Assembly (NCBI GenBank): GCA_015501075.1
Contig: JADNYJ010000251.1
Span: forward strand, 1 to 50,724
DNA length: 50,724 nt
Direction: 5' to 3'
Origin: Gymnopilus junonius
Taxonomy: Eukaryota > Basidiomycota > Agaricomycetes > Agaricales > Galerinaceae
Position 1 is the stretch's first letter; every line of letters begins with the position of its first letter. The position numbers and the translations under genes were made by a program. Shown here one piece after another: positions 20,866-32,655 of the stretch. Below the pieces are notes generated by a model. It saw only the letters and a program-made list of their open reading frames with translations, did no database searches and was not told the origin of the DNA.

Positions 20866-22777
20866 CATCATGGACGGAAGCAGGGAGCGATGCAGACTCC
20901 TTCCCAGTCAGCGGCGGGCTTTTAAATATTACATAATCGCTCCCAAGTTGAACTTCGAACAGAGCTAACGCCCACCGCCGACTGGCACAACTCGTCTTTG
21001 ACGTTATTTGGCAGGGCCCTCGTCACGGGAACTTTTGCCTTATAATTATCTAAAATTGACAACTGCAGAGCAGCCCATGCATCCAGCGCTTGTCAGTAGC
21101 AAGGTTCATAGATCTTGTAGATTAATCCACTGCTGTCAATTCTATCCAATGTCCTGCAAAACTGACATCGAAAATGTCCTTGAAGCTCTGGCTACTAACC
21201 GTTTATCAATCCTACATTTCCTCACAAAAGTTCTTGAGCAGTCTCCTCAAGATCGAGAAGTAAAGCTGCGACCGACGAGAATCACAGTCCCGCTTAGGGG
21301 CGTCACAGCATGATGCTGCGTAAGCAACGAACCGGCCACGCAGCCGACGACCTCTCCCTCATACCTCATGGTGGGCTTGACTCTGCTGGTTTGTCGAGCC
21401 CTGCAGAGCATCAAACGAACCACTGGCATGCCCAGGAGCTGAAACCCAACCGATAAACCAGCCCACGAGCCACCTCAAGTCCGAAGAACACCCGAGAATG
21501 ATGAATCGCATCGGGGATGCATCTCCAGCATCATGTCGACTGCCCCTCCATGGAATGGACGTGTCAAGAGGCCCAACACTTGGAGAAAAAGGTGCCAGCA
21601 ACGCCTGCTGCTCATATCTCCTCTTCAAGAGTTATGGAGGACTCACCAGGAGCTTGGAGCATGAGTGACTGCATTGGGTGGGTGTGATTTCATCTCGGTA
21701 AGAACTGGCAGAGCTGATCCGAAAGTAGGCAAGGAGCTTTGGTGGGTGACGACTGTGGGCATTATTTGGGAGGTGAAGGAGTAGACGTCAAAATGGGATG
21801 AGATAGACAAGGAGGATTGGTTGGATGTTGGGTGATTTATAGAGGAGACCTCATTGCAAGTATTTATGTTTCTAGAATGCATTTCATTGTTGATAACCCT
21901 TACACCTGCAAGTTCCGAGCTCGTTATGTTACATGTTGGGTAGGTAAGCTTCTATGAGCCGATGGATCGCCTAAGAAAATGAACCAGGGCTCGAGTCGAG
22001 CACGCCATCATACACTTGTCACAGATCCCGGCCGTTTTTCAGGTCTGCAAGTCATGACTGTCAAGTTTCCCTGGTTCTTTGGCCCACGATCAATCTACGA
22101 AGTTCTAGCGATGGCCTCCACCAACAGTCCAAAGGGCAAGATCATCTTATTGGCTTTGATTATGCCTGATAACTCACAGTCCCAAGGCTGATAAGCCACA
22201 GTCCTTCACATCAACAACAGTCCTGCAGCTATTCACACAGGCACACCACGGGTAAGCAAGGTTCGCTCCCCATCCCATGCAATTTGTTGATTCTAAACAA
22301 CTTTCTCAAGCTTTCCCCTCACCTCTCTCCACGTCGCGTGCACCCAGCAACCCAAATTACGTCTGCCTCGAATGCACCCAGCAACTCAACCTCTGTCAAC
22401 TTCGAATGCACTCTGCCACTAAAATTATATTCAGAAAATGCAGTAATGCCAAAGCGTCATTCTTGAAGACTTTTGATGCATCGCAAATGGAATTGCGATG
22501 CGTCTTGCAGCATGGTGACATGCAGGCAGATTTAGTAAGTTAAGACGGCTCTTTGTGTTGCTTCACTGTATTTATGACCCTTTCATGTACATAGGTATTT
22601 TACAAATTCCTTGATTCCTCCTCGAGTATGGCCCACCACGGATGGGGGCTCGATTATGTATGTCGACCCTTTCTTACCACAACAATTGAGTGCAGCTGAC
22701 ATCGAAAACAGACTTAAAAACCCTTCCTCCTCCTTCCCAATGCCACCACAACCACCACAACTTGTACTACCATCACA
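20866..22777. other. long intergenic region, no gene recognised
   Basis: Short open frames on both strands show no family features. It contains one imperfect hairpin (20903-20986) and, near 22336-22415, three loosely repeated segments around ATGCACCCAGCAAC. The last part, CA-rich before 22778, is probably the promoter and leader of the recombinase gene and could include the left end of its putative mobile unit. Confidence 0.4.
20903..20986. repeat. imperfect inverted repeat (hairpin) after the F-box gene
   Basis: CCCAGTCAGCGGCGGGC (20903-20919) pairs with GCCCACCGCCGACTGGC (20970-20986) with three mismatches in 17 positions. It may be a small fold in the 3' UTR or the ends of a tiny element. 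Confidence 0.4.
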
Positions 22778-24588
22778 ATGTCCCAGCCCATCAACGTTCG
22801 TGCAGCCGACCTCCCTGGGCTGACATCAGTACTCGTCAAAGCTGCGGCTTCTCGCACGTTCCAAGATGATATTGTAGCCAACCTGGAGGAAGAACAGGCT
22901 ACTCTTCCCAGCAAGTCCACCCTTTTCGATGAGAATGAGGACAATGACAGCGACAAAGAGGAAGATGACAATGACGATGATGATGATCTTTCCAAGGGTG
23001 GGCCTATGGATATTGATGACAATCACACCGGCGGGATGCCATCAGAGTGGAAATCCTCCATGAAGGAAGCTTCGAAAGGTGTCACAGACAAAACTCACAA
23101 TGAGTACTTGAGGTGAGTAAATTGGTTTGATCTCATGGTTAATATGCTCACAAACCCATGCATAGACTCGCGTCCGCCTGCGCCGAATTTCTGATGGCAA
23201 ACAACCTGATTTCTGACCCAGACGAGTTCCTCTCGTCTACGCCTTTGCCAGACTCCGACCAGATGATTGTAGCATGGATAATGGATTCGTAAGTTCCCTT
23301 CCTTCATCCTCTTCTTTTCTCTCATGTATCATATTATTTCCATACCAGTTGCGACATGATGGGTCTCGACGGCAAGCCAGTAACCCGTCTTCGGGCATCA
23401 TATGGGCATGCCCAAAAGATGCGTGCCAGCATGACGCACTATTTTGGGCGTGTTCTGGGTCTTGGCTCCCAGGCATGGAGACAAAACACAAAGCAGGGCA
23501 GGACCCGTACGAAAGGCAATCCATCAATATCTGAAAAGGTGGCTACATATATGCTAAGCCTTCGACGCCGTAAAGTAAGTTTGGATCATTTATCTTATTC
23601 ATTGAATTCATATTGACTTTAGCCTTTATTTAGGTTCAGGCTGGTGAAACCGCCACGAGCGCACGAGCTATCACCCCGGTCAGTATATTTAGAGACAAGT
23701 GTGTTTGCATAAAGCTGATCAACATGTTCAGGCAATTTTGGAGGAACTTTATCACTTCAATAACGATCCTGAAGGCTGGCACCGGTCTCTCGGCACCTTG
23801 GAAGGTGCTCCTTCTCCAAGTTTCCATTCCTGGGCCGGCCCTCGCCATCGACTCGAGCTGCAAGCAATTTACACGCTTGCCTTTGTGTGTCTACTGCGTG
23901 TAGACGAGGTCCTGAAAATAAGATGGGAACACATCGACATCCAACTTCAGAACAAGAAGATGGTGTTGACTCTCCCATTCCGCAAGACTCACCAGTTCGG
24001 GGGTCAGTAATCCTTTATCCACTCTTTAAGCTTGCTAACTTTACATGTGAACAGAGATCAAACCCTTTCCAATACCTATGCTGTCAGAACACGAGGCCCA
24101 CCTTTGCCCAGTACGTGCGATGGCAGCGTGGATCGACGCTTCTGAAATTACGTCCGGGTATATATTTCGACGAAGGGCTGCTGGCGATCGCGTGCAGGAT
24201 AAAGATGCGGCTATGGTGAGTTGATCTTCTTGCGCCTGATAAAGTACCCTATTACTCATGCAGTCAATTGATCATCTAGACATCTGAACAATTTCTTGAA
24301 TCGTTCAGAAACAACCTTGTCGACATTCAGGTTGAACCCTCACCTTATGGCACCCACTCGTTCCGGCGAGGCGGCTGTCAGTACTTTGCGTCAATGCGTC
24401 GATGGAAACTTCGCCGGATATGTGAGTGGGGGGGCTGGAGCACTGAATTTTCAAGTATGACTATTGTCAAGTATCTCATTTCATGGAATGATGAGCCTGA
24501 GGAGAGTAGGGACAATTTTCTGGACCCTGACCCAAAACCTAGCATACTATGTCATGTGTGTAAGAGATCTTGCCATTGCGCCTATTAG
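22778..24588 (+). CDS. Crypton-like tyrosine recombinase, apparently intact
   Basis: Seven exons (22778-23112, 23166-23288, 23349-23574, 23634-23678, 23732-24002, 24055-24215, 24280-24588) join in phase to 489 residues with no stop. An acidic N-terminus (DNDSDKEEDDNDDDDD) is followed by a helical core-binding region (GHAQKMRASMTHYFGR) and a catalytic domain. That domain shows Arg in CLLRVDEVLKIRW, the HxxR motif in GTHSFRRGG, Trp in the third position (WGGWS) and the likely nucleophile Tyr in TIVKYLISW. The tail ends in CHVCKRSCHC, a possible zinc site. Tyrosine recombinases of this shape in fungi belong to Crypton elements, which insert by site-specific recombination. No GCR1-type DNA-binding domain is seen. 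The stop lies 161 bp from the stop of the convergent SAP-domain gene. The intact frame contrasts with the decayed elements to the right. Confidence 0.85.
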
Positions 24589-24749
24589 GTAGATGGTTCT
24601 CTTTTGTATTATCTTCGAATTACATCATTTTAAGCTAATATATGAGATATGATCCAATTTTGAACAATAGTAATGACAGTAAGCAATGTATGAGGGATGA
24701 ATTAAAGCTAAGTAAAGTAAGAGATGTAGAGAGATGTAGACTACAAGAT
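24589..24749. terminator. short shared 3' region of two convergent genes
   Basis: These 161 AT-rich bases lie between the two stop codons and must hold both 3' ends. AATAGTAATGA-type A-rich stretches could serve polyadenylation; no precise signal is claimed. Confidence 0.35.
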
Positions 24750-26455
24750 TTAAGCATTGTGAACAGAACCTTGCTGTTGGAGACTAATATAGCGCTTTGC
24801 AATGTCATGATCCTTCTTGAGGACATACTCCTTCCCGTTCTTTTTATATCCGAACACCTCATTGAAGTTGTCAGTGTAGGTTGATTTCGCTATACCAGCT
24901 AAACGAGCGTCGGCCTGTCGACGATCCTCCTTCATTGTCTTGACAATGTTGGTGTATGAGAGTCTCTTGCCCGAGGACTCTGAGAACCTCCTCCAAAAGG
25001 CCTCCTCTGTGGGATACTCCCTCCAATGCGTTATAACAAGCTAAAAAAAGGATGTAATAGATTGAGTTAGAGACCATTGACTTAAGAATAAAGCAAGCTT
25101 ACCTCCCATTCCGCCCAACTGCCTTTGATCAGGCTCCATTGCCCTGGCATCCACAAAGGGCCTGATAGCCGCTGTGTGTATACCTGCTTCCAATAGATGA
25201 TCGGGATGGGGACACCTTTGATGACGAGTGCCGACTCTCCGCCCCAATGCACTGAGGTGTCATCCCACATCCGGTTCAATCTGGGAAGGTCCTCCACAAA
25301 AGACAGAGCAGGTGGTGGACTGACATCACGCTCTGTAAACTCAACGGTCTTCCCGTGAGCAATGGTGATGGTTCTGGTGGGAGCAGGGGCCGTTGAGGTG
25401 GTTGTTGAAGGTGTACCCACCGCAAGGACGGCTTCAGTTGCAACCGGAGTCACAGCCGGCATGGGAGGTGGACTCGAGCCACATGGGGGTGATGGATGGG
25501 AGATAGGAATTGAGTTGGTGGGGGTGGACTGAGGGATGGGGATTGTGTTGGTAGTAGTTGGGGACTGAGCGGGGTTGGTGAGGCTGGACCAGAGCACCAG
25601 AAGCTGCGCTAGCTGAGCACTGTGCTCCGGATGCTCCTGGACTGGGTTGGGCAGGCTGGATACGTTCTCAGGATGCTCGAACACCTATCGCAGGATTGAT
25701 CTGTCAGTTGACGAACAATGGCACATAACACAGATACATACCATCGGTTTGGGGGTCCTGGACCTCCTCTGGTGGGTTTCTTGAGCGCGTGCCTCTCGGG
25801 GCACGTAAGGGTGAGCAGTGGTGATGGCTCGAGCCTAAGTTGGTTATCAGGAAATGAACGTTAATCAATGTTATGTAAATGTCACGTACCCATTCAAGCC
25901 TGGCTTTGTGCTCCGCAGCAGTTGGAGGCTTGGCCGGGGTTGGAAGCGCGTAGGGTAGGTGCGGGACAGGTGCCCCTGGACGGGTGGTGAAGACCTCGTT
26001 TGCCCTGCGAGTCGACTCCTTCTCCGTCTTTGCTCTCCCAGGCTTGCCTGACTTTGTTTTGGGGCCTCGATGCATCGGACGAGATGCCACATTCATGCTA
26101 GAAATTAATCAAAATGAAAAGACGTCAGTGAGAGCAATCGAAAGTTTATTGACACGACAAGAAACTTACACTTGTGCCCATTTGTCCCTGTCATTGCTAA
26201 AGTTCCTGAGCCGGCCATCCAGAGCGATCTTGTTGCCAGAGTGCGGGAGGCCAAAGCTCCTGCAGAGCTCCTTCAACCTGTCCTTGGACAGGTCAGTGTT
26301 TCTGCAAGAGAAAACAAGAGCCGAAGATCAGTAACAAGAACAGGAAGGAGAAAAAATGTCACTCACACAACAATGTACTGTTCGGGCTCTCCTCCCTTTC
26401 CACTCGGGAAAGGAAGCCTGGGTTGACTGCCTCCAGGGCTGCACTCAGTGCTCAT
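24750..26455 (-). CDS. SAP-domain protein, putative partner of the recombinase
   Basis: Six exons (26455-26367, 26301-26170, 26097-25890, 25834-25742, 25684-25103, 25040-24750) join in phase to 464 residues. Residues about 32-72 form a SAP DNA-binding motif (LSKDRLKELCRSFGLP, then SGNKIALDGRL). A basic, Pro-rich region follows (RGPKTKSGKPGRAKTEKEST), then a Pro/Thr/Ser linker. The C-terminal domain is one I have seen repeatedly in mushroom genomes without a function: VIKGVPIPIIYWKQVY, WREYPTEEAFWRRFSE, then a Lys-rich end. SAP motifs bind AT-rich DNA and occur in chromatin and recombination factors. It is convergent with, and 161 bp from, the tyrosine recombinase. The frame stays open upstream of the chosen ATG to about 26660 and would encode a hydrophobic segment (GAFVIAFALLFLASRRR); whether that belongs to the protein is uncertain. 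Confidence 0.75.
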
Positions 26456-27805
26456 CTTGGGCTTTGAGGTTGGGCGACGTCGAGAGGCGAGGAACAAGAG
26501 GGCAAACGCGATGACGAAAGCACCTGCCAGCGTGGTGAAACCGACCAGGACGCGATCGGGGTCGATAGGGGGCTCATTTCCCCAAAAGGGAAAGCCCAAC
26601 AGACGCCCGTTCGCATCGAGGAGGCTCAGGGGGACGGTTAGGGGGACGGAGCTGGAGATGAGACAACGTTAGCGCTGGAAAACGAGGCGGAAGGGCAACG
26701 GGAGGCGACGGCTTGAGAGCCAAACAAATAGCGGCTGTGACCGGCACAGGGACCGTTGATGGTAAGCGGTCGCTTAGCAGTCCAGGTCGGCTCACACCCA
26801 TTTGAGCCAGCACGTGATCCATCGGACTGCGCGGATCCCGAGAGAATGGTGGTGCACAATCCTCGGTAACGTGCGACACCGAGTCACATGCACGTCACAC
26901 TGTGACAGCGACAATTCGTTGAGACATAGCGTTTGCACCTTCCACACCCTAGATATTGCAGGGTTTGAGAGCTATATACAAGAGTACAATGTGAATAAAT
27001 AAGCCTATAATAATTTTATTCTGCGAATTGTAATTTAAGGCATAAAAATGCGAGATTACTCATTTTTCCCTGCCAAAAGTGAAGCTCTGGAATCATTTGA
27101 ATAGAACTCAACGACGGCAACACCTACAGGCATGATTTATAGACCGATTTTAATCGCATTTTGAATCGCAACAAAGTTACGGTCCCAGAATTTTTATTAG
27201 TGGTCCTGATCAACAGTTACACCCCCAAAATAGGTTGTTTTACATGCTTAGGAAGTGAAATTAAAGGTTTGGGCTTCGTAACTTTGTAGCTATGAAGGCC
27301 GCCACAAATTTGTCTCTGCAAACCAAGTCTCCATTCACTTTAGTTGGAGAGTTCTATTCTGTGCGAGACTCAGCAGATTAAATAGGCGATGCACAGCCAC
27401 TGATCTGCAGCCAGATTTGGGCGCTGCGGCTTGAGGTGCACGCATGGAGGGGCCATGCTGGCCCAGCATGGCAGAAATCTTTCAGAGACATTGTTGCAAG
27501 ACCATACAGTGCATTTCAACTCTTTGCATCCACCATAACTGACATTGTCTTGAAGATTGGCCCTATTCTGCTGTATTTTCGCATTTTTAGCACTATCAAG
27601 CATATCTCAAGCCTATCCTACAATTTTGTAAGGCTCAAATCATCTCTAGACCAACCTGTAAACTCATATGGCATAATAGCAAGCTTTAAAGCTCCTTTTT
27701 TATCCATTTTAGGTGTAAATCTACCAAATAAAAGGTATTATTTTCTCAGGCAACACTCTAAAATCTATATTCAAATATTCTGGCAGGGGATTTTACTTTG
27801 CTACC
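26456..27805. other. no complete gene recognised; transition into AT-rich repeat territory
   Basis: The part to about 26880 is GC-rich and contains the upstream open frames discussed with the SAP gene; its promoter should lie here. From about 26930 the base composition turns AT-rich. A perfect 10-bp inverted repeat lies at 27452-27472. A frame at 27436-27861 overlaps the next gene and is not supported. Confidence 0.35.
27452..27472. repeat. perfect short palindrome
   Basis: GCCATGCTGG and CCAGCATGGC are perfect inverted copies separated by one base. It lies about 330 bp before the start of the coiled-coil/DDE-like gene and could be a protein-binding or element-end signal. Confidence 0.45.
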
Positions 27806-30800
27806 ATGCCTCCTTCAAAGAGGAAGCAACAATTAGCAGCCTTGGAAGCAAACCGAGCTGAAAAGCAGGATGCATTGAGCTCAGAGACTTCTGTGAATGA
27901 ACTCTGGAGTAGTCTGCAGTCTGCAAAAAAGCACATCACTGAGCTTGAGGCACAACTTGCTCTCAAGAATGAGGAATGCAGTAAATTGCAATCTAGCCTT
28001 AACAAATGCCAGGAGAAGCTGGCTAAATCTCAGGAGAAGTCCACCAACTTGGAGGAGAAGCAGAAGAACACCTACCATGAGCTTCGTATGCAGCGGCAAA
28101 CCACAAAGCGTGGGCAAAAGAAACTAGCACAGTTGGAAGCACAGGTGGAGATTCTCAAGAGTGCTGAGAAGGAGGCAACCTTGCATCATCGACATGGTTC
28201 AAGGCAGTCAGCACAAGCACTTGATGTGCTCAAGAAGGAGAATGAAGGCCTCCAGAGTGAGCTCTCCAAATCTATGACATGCTGGACTGCCCAACTGGAC
28301 AAAGCTTATTCAAAGCTCAGTGCATCTGCAGATGAAATCAAAGTCCTTTGTCGACATGCCTGCAAGTTACTGAAGAAGGATATTTGGAACAAAGAAGCAA
28401 GCAAGCAGGCAGTAGCCTCTACAATGGCAAAGATTATGCAGCTGTGATCAGTTCACCATCTCAAGACCAAGGGTGTCTTCACTGAAGAGACTCAAAATGT
28501 TGTTCGCCTGTTGGTGAAGGCTGGCTGCTCTTGAAATTACATCAGTGAAGTCATCACCACTGTTCTGAAATCTGCTGGCATCACAGCTGTTGGCACAATC
28601 AGCCGTCCTTCTGTCACATGCATTCTGCGGGAGGGTTACTATGCTGCTCAGGTTCAGCTTGGATATGAGATGAAGAACACTCAGACTATGACTTTCAGTG
28701 CTGATGGGACCAGTCACCGGAGTGTCAACTACAATTCTCAACATTCCCATCTTCTTGTTGAGGATTATTCTTTGCCAGACAGCAATACAAAGCAACGGGT
28801 GACCCGGACCTTTGGTATCAAATCATCTCAGGATGGATCTAGTGAGGAGGCCATTGCTGACTGGGAGGAAAGTCTGAAGAAGATTGCTGAGATCTATAAT
28901 AACAGTCCCTTTGGGAAATGATCTGGCAGTCTCCTCAGATATGTTGACCTCCTGATCAAACTTACAGGAATGAACACTGATCATTGCGCAAAGGAGAAAA
29001 AGGATGCTCGGATGCTAGAGGACCTCAAGGCCTGGGCTGTTGATCAGAATCTTGGAGAGGACCAAATGCTGGAGATGTCACCAGAAGAGGTTTCTGACTA
29101 CTTCAGAAAAGCTGAACAGAAGATGATCAAGAAGGCTGGTGGTCAGCGCAAGTGGGAAAGTCTATCAGAGAGCAAAAGGGCAGAAAGGAAAGCAAACATG
29201 ATTGAAGAAGCAGTTGCTGAGCTTGGACGAGAGGCATTTGAACAGCTTTCCAATGAGGAGCAGTGCTTTCTATGGCTCTTTATATGGGCTGGGTGTGGCT
29301 GTCACAAGGACTTGAACACAGTGCATGGTGGATATCTTGCCATGCTCAAGTGGTGGGATGAGAATGAAAGTGAGGAAGTACAGCACCCTGTTCTTCTTGC
29401 AAACCGTTGATAAGTTTAGGTAGTTTGTAGGTATGAAAAACAATATAAATCGCTTTTATTAAACCCAACAAATATCCCTTGACTTGTGTAAGTTCTGGGG
29501 AGTGTAAGTATCAATGTCTTTTAATTAAGTTCGCTTTTATGGGGTTTCACAATGGATTGTAGGGGTTCTTTGGATAATGGATCACTTTAATTGACTTCTG
29601 GCTTGGAAACTTTCTCTAAACTTGACTGATCTCTTCTTGAGATAAACTAGGCTCTGGCTATGCTTTTGAACTAAAAGACTTGTACTTTTGTAGCTGAGTG
29701 ACGCTCTGTCTACTCCCAACTACTCAACTAGGTCCTGACTTGAATAATAAGCCTTTGCTTAATCTATCTCTATCTGAGCTCAATTCTTAGTTTGTCTGAA
29801 GCTTCTTCGCTTTTATATCAATAAATTGTCTTTCTATTATCTAGTTTAGAAGCCAGACGCTCGATTGTATTGCTACGACTCGAGGGGTACTGTCTGCTTG
29901 CTTTTCTACTAATTCTACTGGGTTTTTATACTATTTTACTGAGCATCTTACTAAGCGAATTTTATAAGTGCTGTGTAATTAATTATCTCGTCATTGGTCC
30001 GCTTCGGAGTGAGGGGAATTATGCCATTGGTTGGGCATATTCATCAAGCACCGAATATTTATCTCATTGCCATTTAAGGCATTTTATCGGAGTAATATTC
30101 CTGCTGTTGCGATCTTGCAACGGCCGGTACATTATAGCATCTTTAATAATTTATCTACCTCACTGAGGATTTGTCTACGTCCTCAGGGGCTTGCTAATGT
30201 GTCTAGGGTAGGTGTATATTTATTAGTTCTATGAGGGAACGGGAGGGGATGAGCGTCCTTGTGTCATGGCTTCATATTACCAAAAATAGCACCCGCTCCA
30301 ATGTCGATCATCGTGGATTATTCCTTTTCCGGTTACATTCCTCCGGATGATAAAAATAGATTACACTGGCTTTGGGGTAATTGACTTGTTTGGTCTGTCG
30401 CTCTGCATGTCTATATCGGGTCAAAGGTCGCTCCCATTGTCTGTGCGTGTCTCCGCGCTCCCTTGGTAGTGATTTTAAATAAACTCAAGGCCCCTACTAG
30501 TGTGTAAGGACTGTAGTAACTCGCTTCTGTATCTTATAATAAATGATTGATGATTACTAGGTTATCATAATCATTATATCTTTTGATATTAAGCTTTTAA
30601 TGTTTTAATGTGGTTTTCTTGAGTATATTCGGGATGTTTAAGCTCGGGAAGCCTATCAACAACCTATATTAATTTATAGAGATGGTCGAAAATAATGGGG
30701 ATGGCCCGTTTTCACACATAGCCATGTAATGGTCTCATCACCATGACAATGACCCAGTTGTCCAGGAGCGAGAAGCCGCTCTTGCCAAGGGTGATACTCC

Positions 30801-32107
30801 AACACCAGCTCAGGAGCGTGCATTCAGCAAATCAACTCGTGGTGCCATCAAGACTGCTGAACTTGCTGGTGCAATTTTCAATCACAAAAATGACAAGATT
30901 GGCCATCATGATATCTTCCGTTTCTGGTGGTGGCAACATGTTGGAGTTCCTTTTACATTTCCTGATGTCTCAAACAATCAATTCCAGTCATTCTGTGATG
31001 CAGCAGCAGCACTTATTCTTCACTTGGATGATTTTCTGGCCTTTCTTGAAAGTCTCCATGCCAACAAGTACAAACCAACACTAAATCACATGAAGACTAA
31101 TCTCAAGAATGTCCTAGAGTGCAGTAAAACTAGCAGTGAGCTTGCTGTTCTGGCAATTACTGCTGAAGCCATTTCATATCCATATATGAAAGCAATACGT
31201 GCTTCCAGTGACAAGAACCAGAATATGCTTGATCTTGGTCCTCTTCATAGCAAAGTCTATGACCACATCCAGAAAATTATTGTTGATCCTGACATCTTGA
31301 TTGGCACAGATGCAGATTACAGGGCTGCTACTCTCAACAGTGAGGAATGGGAAAACTCTGCTGTTGTAGCCAAAATCCTGGACATTGCACCAGAACTTCC
31401 TCCCTTCCATGAGCTTTTGGTTGCCTTCCTCAATGGAGCTTTGGAGACCTGGGAGCGATTTACTTCTGAATTTGCACCTAGAGGTCTGATTGATGAAGCA
31501 ACAATGGAGGAGAGGGAACTTGCCTGGATGCCAGCAACCAATGATGAAAATGAAGGTGCCTTGGGCTCATTCTGCCACCTGATGTGATATCAACCCCAGC
31601 TCACACTTTTGAGTCATAATGCATTATCAATGTTCTTCAAGAACAACACATGGGCATTTATGGCAGCAAAATTCACAAAGGATGAAGACTACCAATATTT
31701 ACGAGCACTTGCTCAGCAGGCCAATGGTGAGGAGAAAAAGCATTGTGAAGAACTTGTTGCACACCATGACAAGTGCCTGGAAACAGGTTCGAGCTGAGAA
31801 TGCTAGGATATCAGCTGAGAGAATTTCAGGGGTGAAGATCCTGCTTGATAAAAGTGTTGCAACACTTAAAGGTCAAGCCCTGAAGGATCAAATGAAGGTT
31901 TTCCAGGCTGCTCATGCCCCAAACCTTCAACAGAAGCAAATGCCACATCTGGCTGATGACATGTGCAAAGCACTCTCAGATGCTGTTGATATGTACTTGG
32001 CAGGTACATGGAAGCTTACAACAGATGAGGAAAGTGATGGGGACACTACTGATTTGGAAGAAGAAGAGGAGGACAATGAGGAGGATTGGGTAGAGGAGCC
32101 ATGGTAG
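27806..32107 (+). pseudogene. uncharacterised mushroom repeat protein: coiled coil plus possible DDE nuclease fold, split by an LTR
   Basis: One frame runs from ATG 27806 to 29407 and resumes at 30741 after a 1.33-kb LTR insertion. The first 210 codons are a long coiled coil (HITELEAQLALKNEEC, EILKSAEKEATLHHRH). The rest carries conserved-looking blocks: MTFSADGTSHRSV (near 28690), LTGMNTDHCAKEKKDAR (near 28970), WLFIWAGCGCHKDLN (near 29275), LDLGPLHSKVYDHI (near 31230) and WMPATNDENEGALGSF (near 31530). I recall similar proteins in many copies in mushroom genomes without an assigned function. The Asp in SADGT, Asp in NTDH and Glu in NDENEG are my candidates for a DDE triad; this is inference. 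Breaks: TGA at 28445, 28532, 28919 and 31585, all in frame, and a one-base shift near 31780. It ends in an acidic tail. Confidence 0.6.
29408..30740 (-). repeat. solo LTR of a Ty3/gypsy element (copy 1)
   Basis: The 1333-bp block starts TGATAAGTTTAGG and ends GGTCTCATCA, giving TGAT...ATCA ends. It is nearly the same as 43303-44636, and its right part is the reverse complement of 44916-45202, where it borders a gypsy gag-pol. In gypsy orientation it therefore lies on the minus strand. No gag or pol adjoins it, so it is a solo LTR. It interrupts the coiled-coil/DDE-like gene exactly between codons for LLANR and DNDPVV. The flanks CCGT and CCAT may be a 4-bp target duplication with one change. 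Confidence 0.8.
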
Positions 32108-32655
32108 TAATCTATATCACATATGTCACTAGACCAGATTTCCCTATTAAATTGAGACAGTTACAGTAATTTAACCACTGAGAACAGGTTATACATTCAA
32201 TCTTTTGAATATTCTACAAAAAAAATGGATGAAAACCATTGAGAACTCGAGGAATGGCAATGTATCAAGAATAGTGACAGAGTGTGAGCCATAATGTCAT
32301 GTGACAGTCCTGTGACCATGCCCAGGATTGTGCAACCCCACTGGATATCGCTGACGTTGATGGCGATGAGTCAGCCTGAGGCCTCCTTTCTTAAATATAA
32401 CCCACCCCTTCAATGAGAGCCTTCACCTTAGGCACGGGAAGTCTTTGATCATTCAACCTTTTCTCCGCTCGAGCCGTGCATGCGCTTAGTTAAGTACACT
32501 ACAAAACTTGTTTTTATTATGGTAGATTTTCAGAAATTACTGATTGCAACCAGTACAAGCAGTTCATGGAATACATCCTATGAAAACCTCCGTTCCATCC
32601 TCACTACGATTATTGATCAGTTCTTCTCTCTGTTAGTCAATGGTGGTGGTATATA
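32108..32655. other. 3' flank of the DDE-like relic, no gene recognised
   Basis: A TATA-like TTAAATATAA at about 32391 is followed by a short frame from ATG 32480 that is cut off by the MITE at 32656. Nothing recognisable is encoded. Confidence 0.35.

Noticed and set aside
23095..24259. Minus-strand frames opposite the tyrosine recombinase
   Set aside because: All are shadows of the plus-strand exons, which carry the catalytic motifs.
27436..27861. Open frame of 141 codons before the DDE-like gene
   Set aside because: It overlaps the start of a better-supported frame and shows no conserved motif.
29408..30740. Reading the 1.33-kb repeat as a non-autonomous DNA transposon
   Set aside because: The TGAT...ATCA ends are short, and the third copy borders a gypsy gag-pol in LTR position, which fits an LTR.
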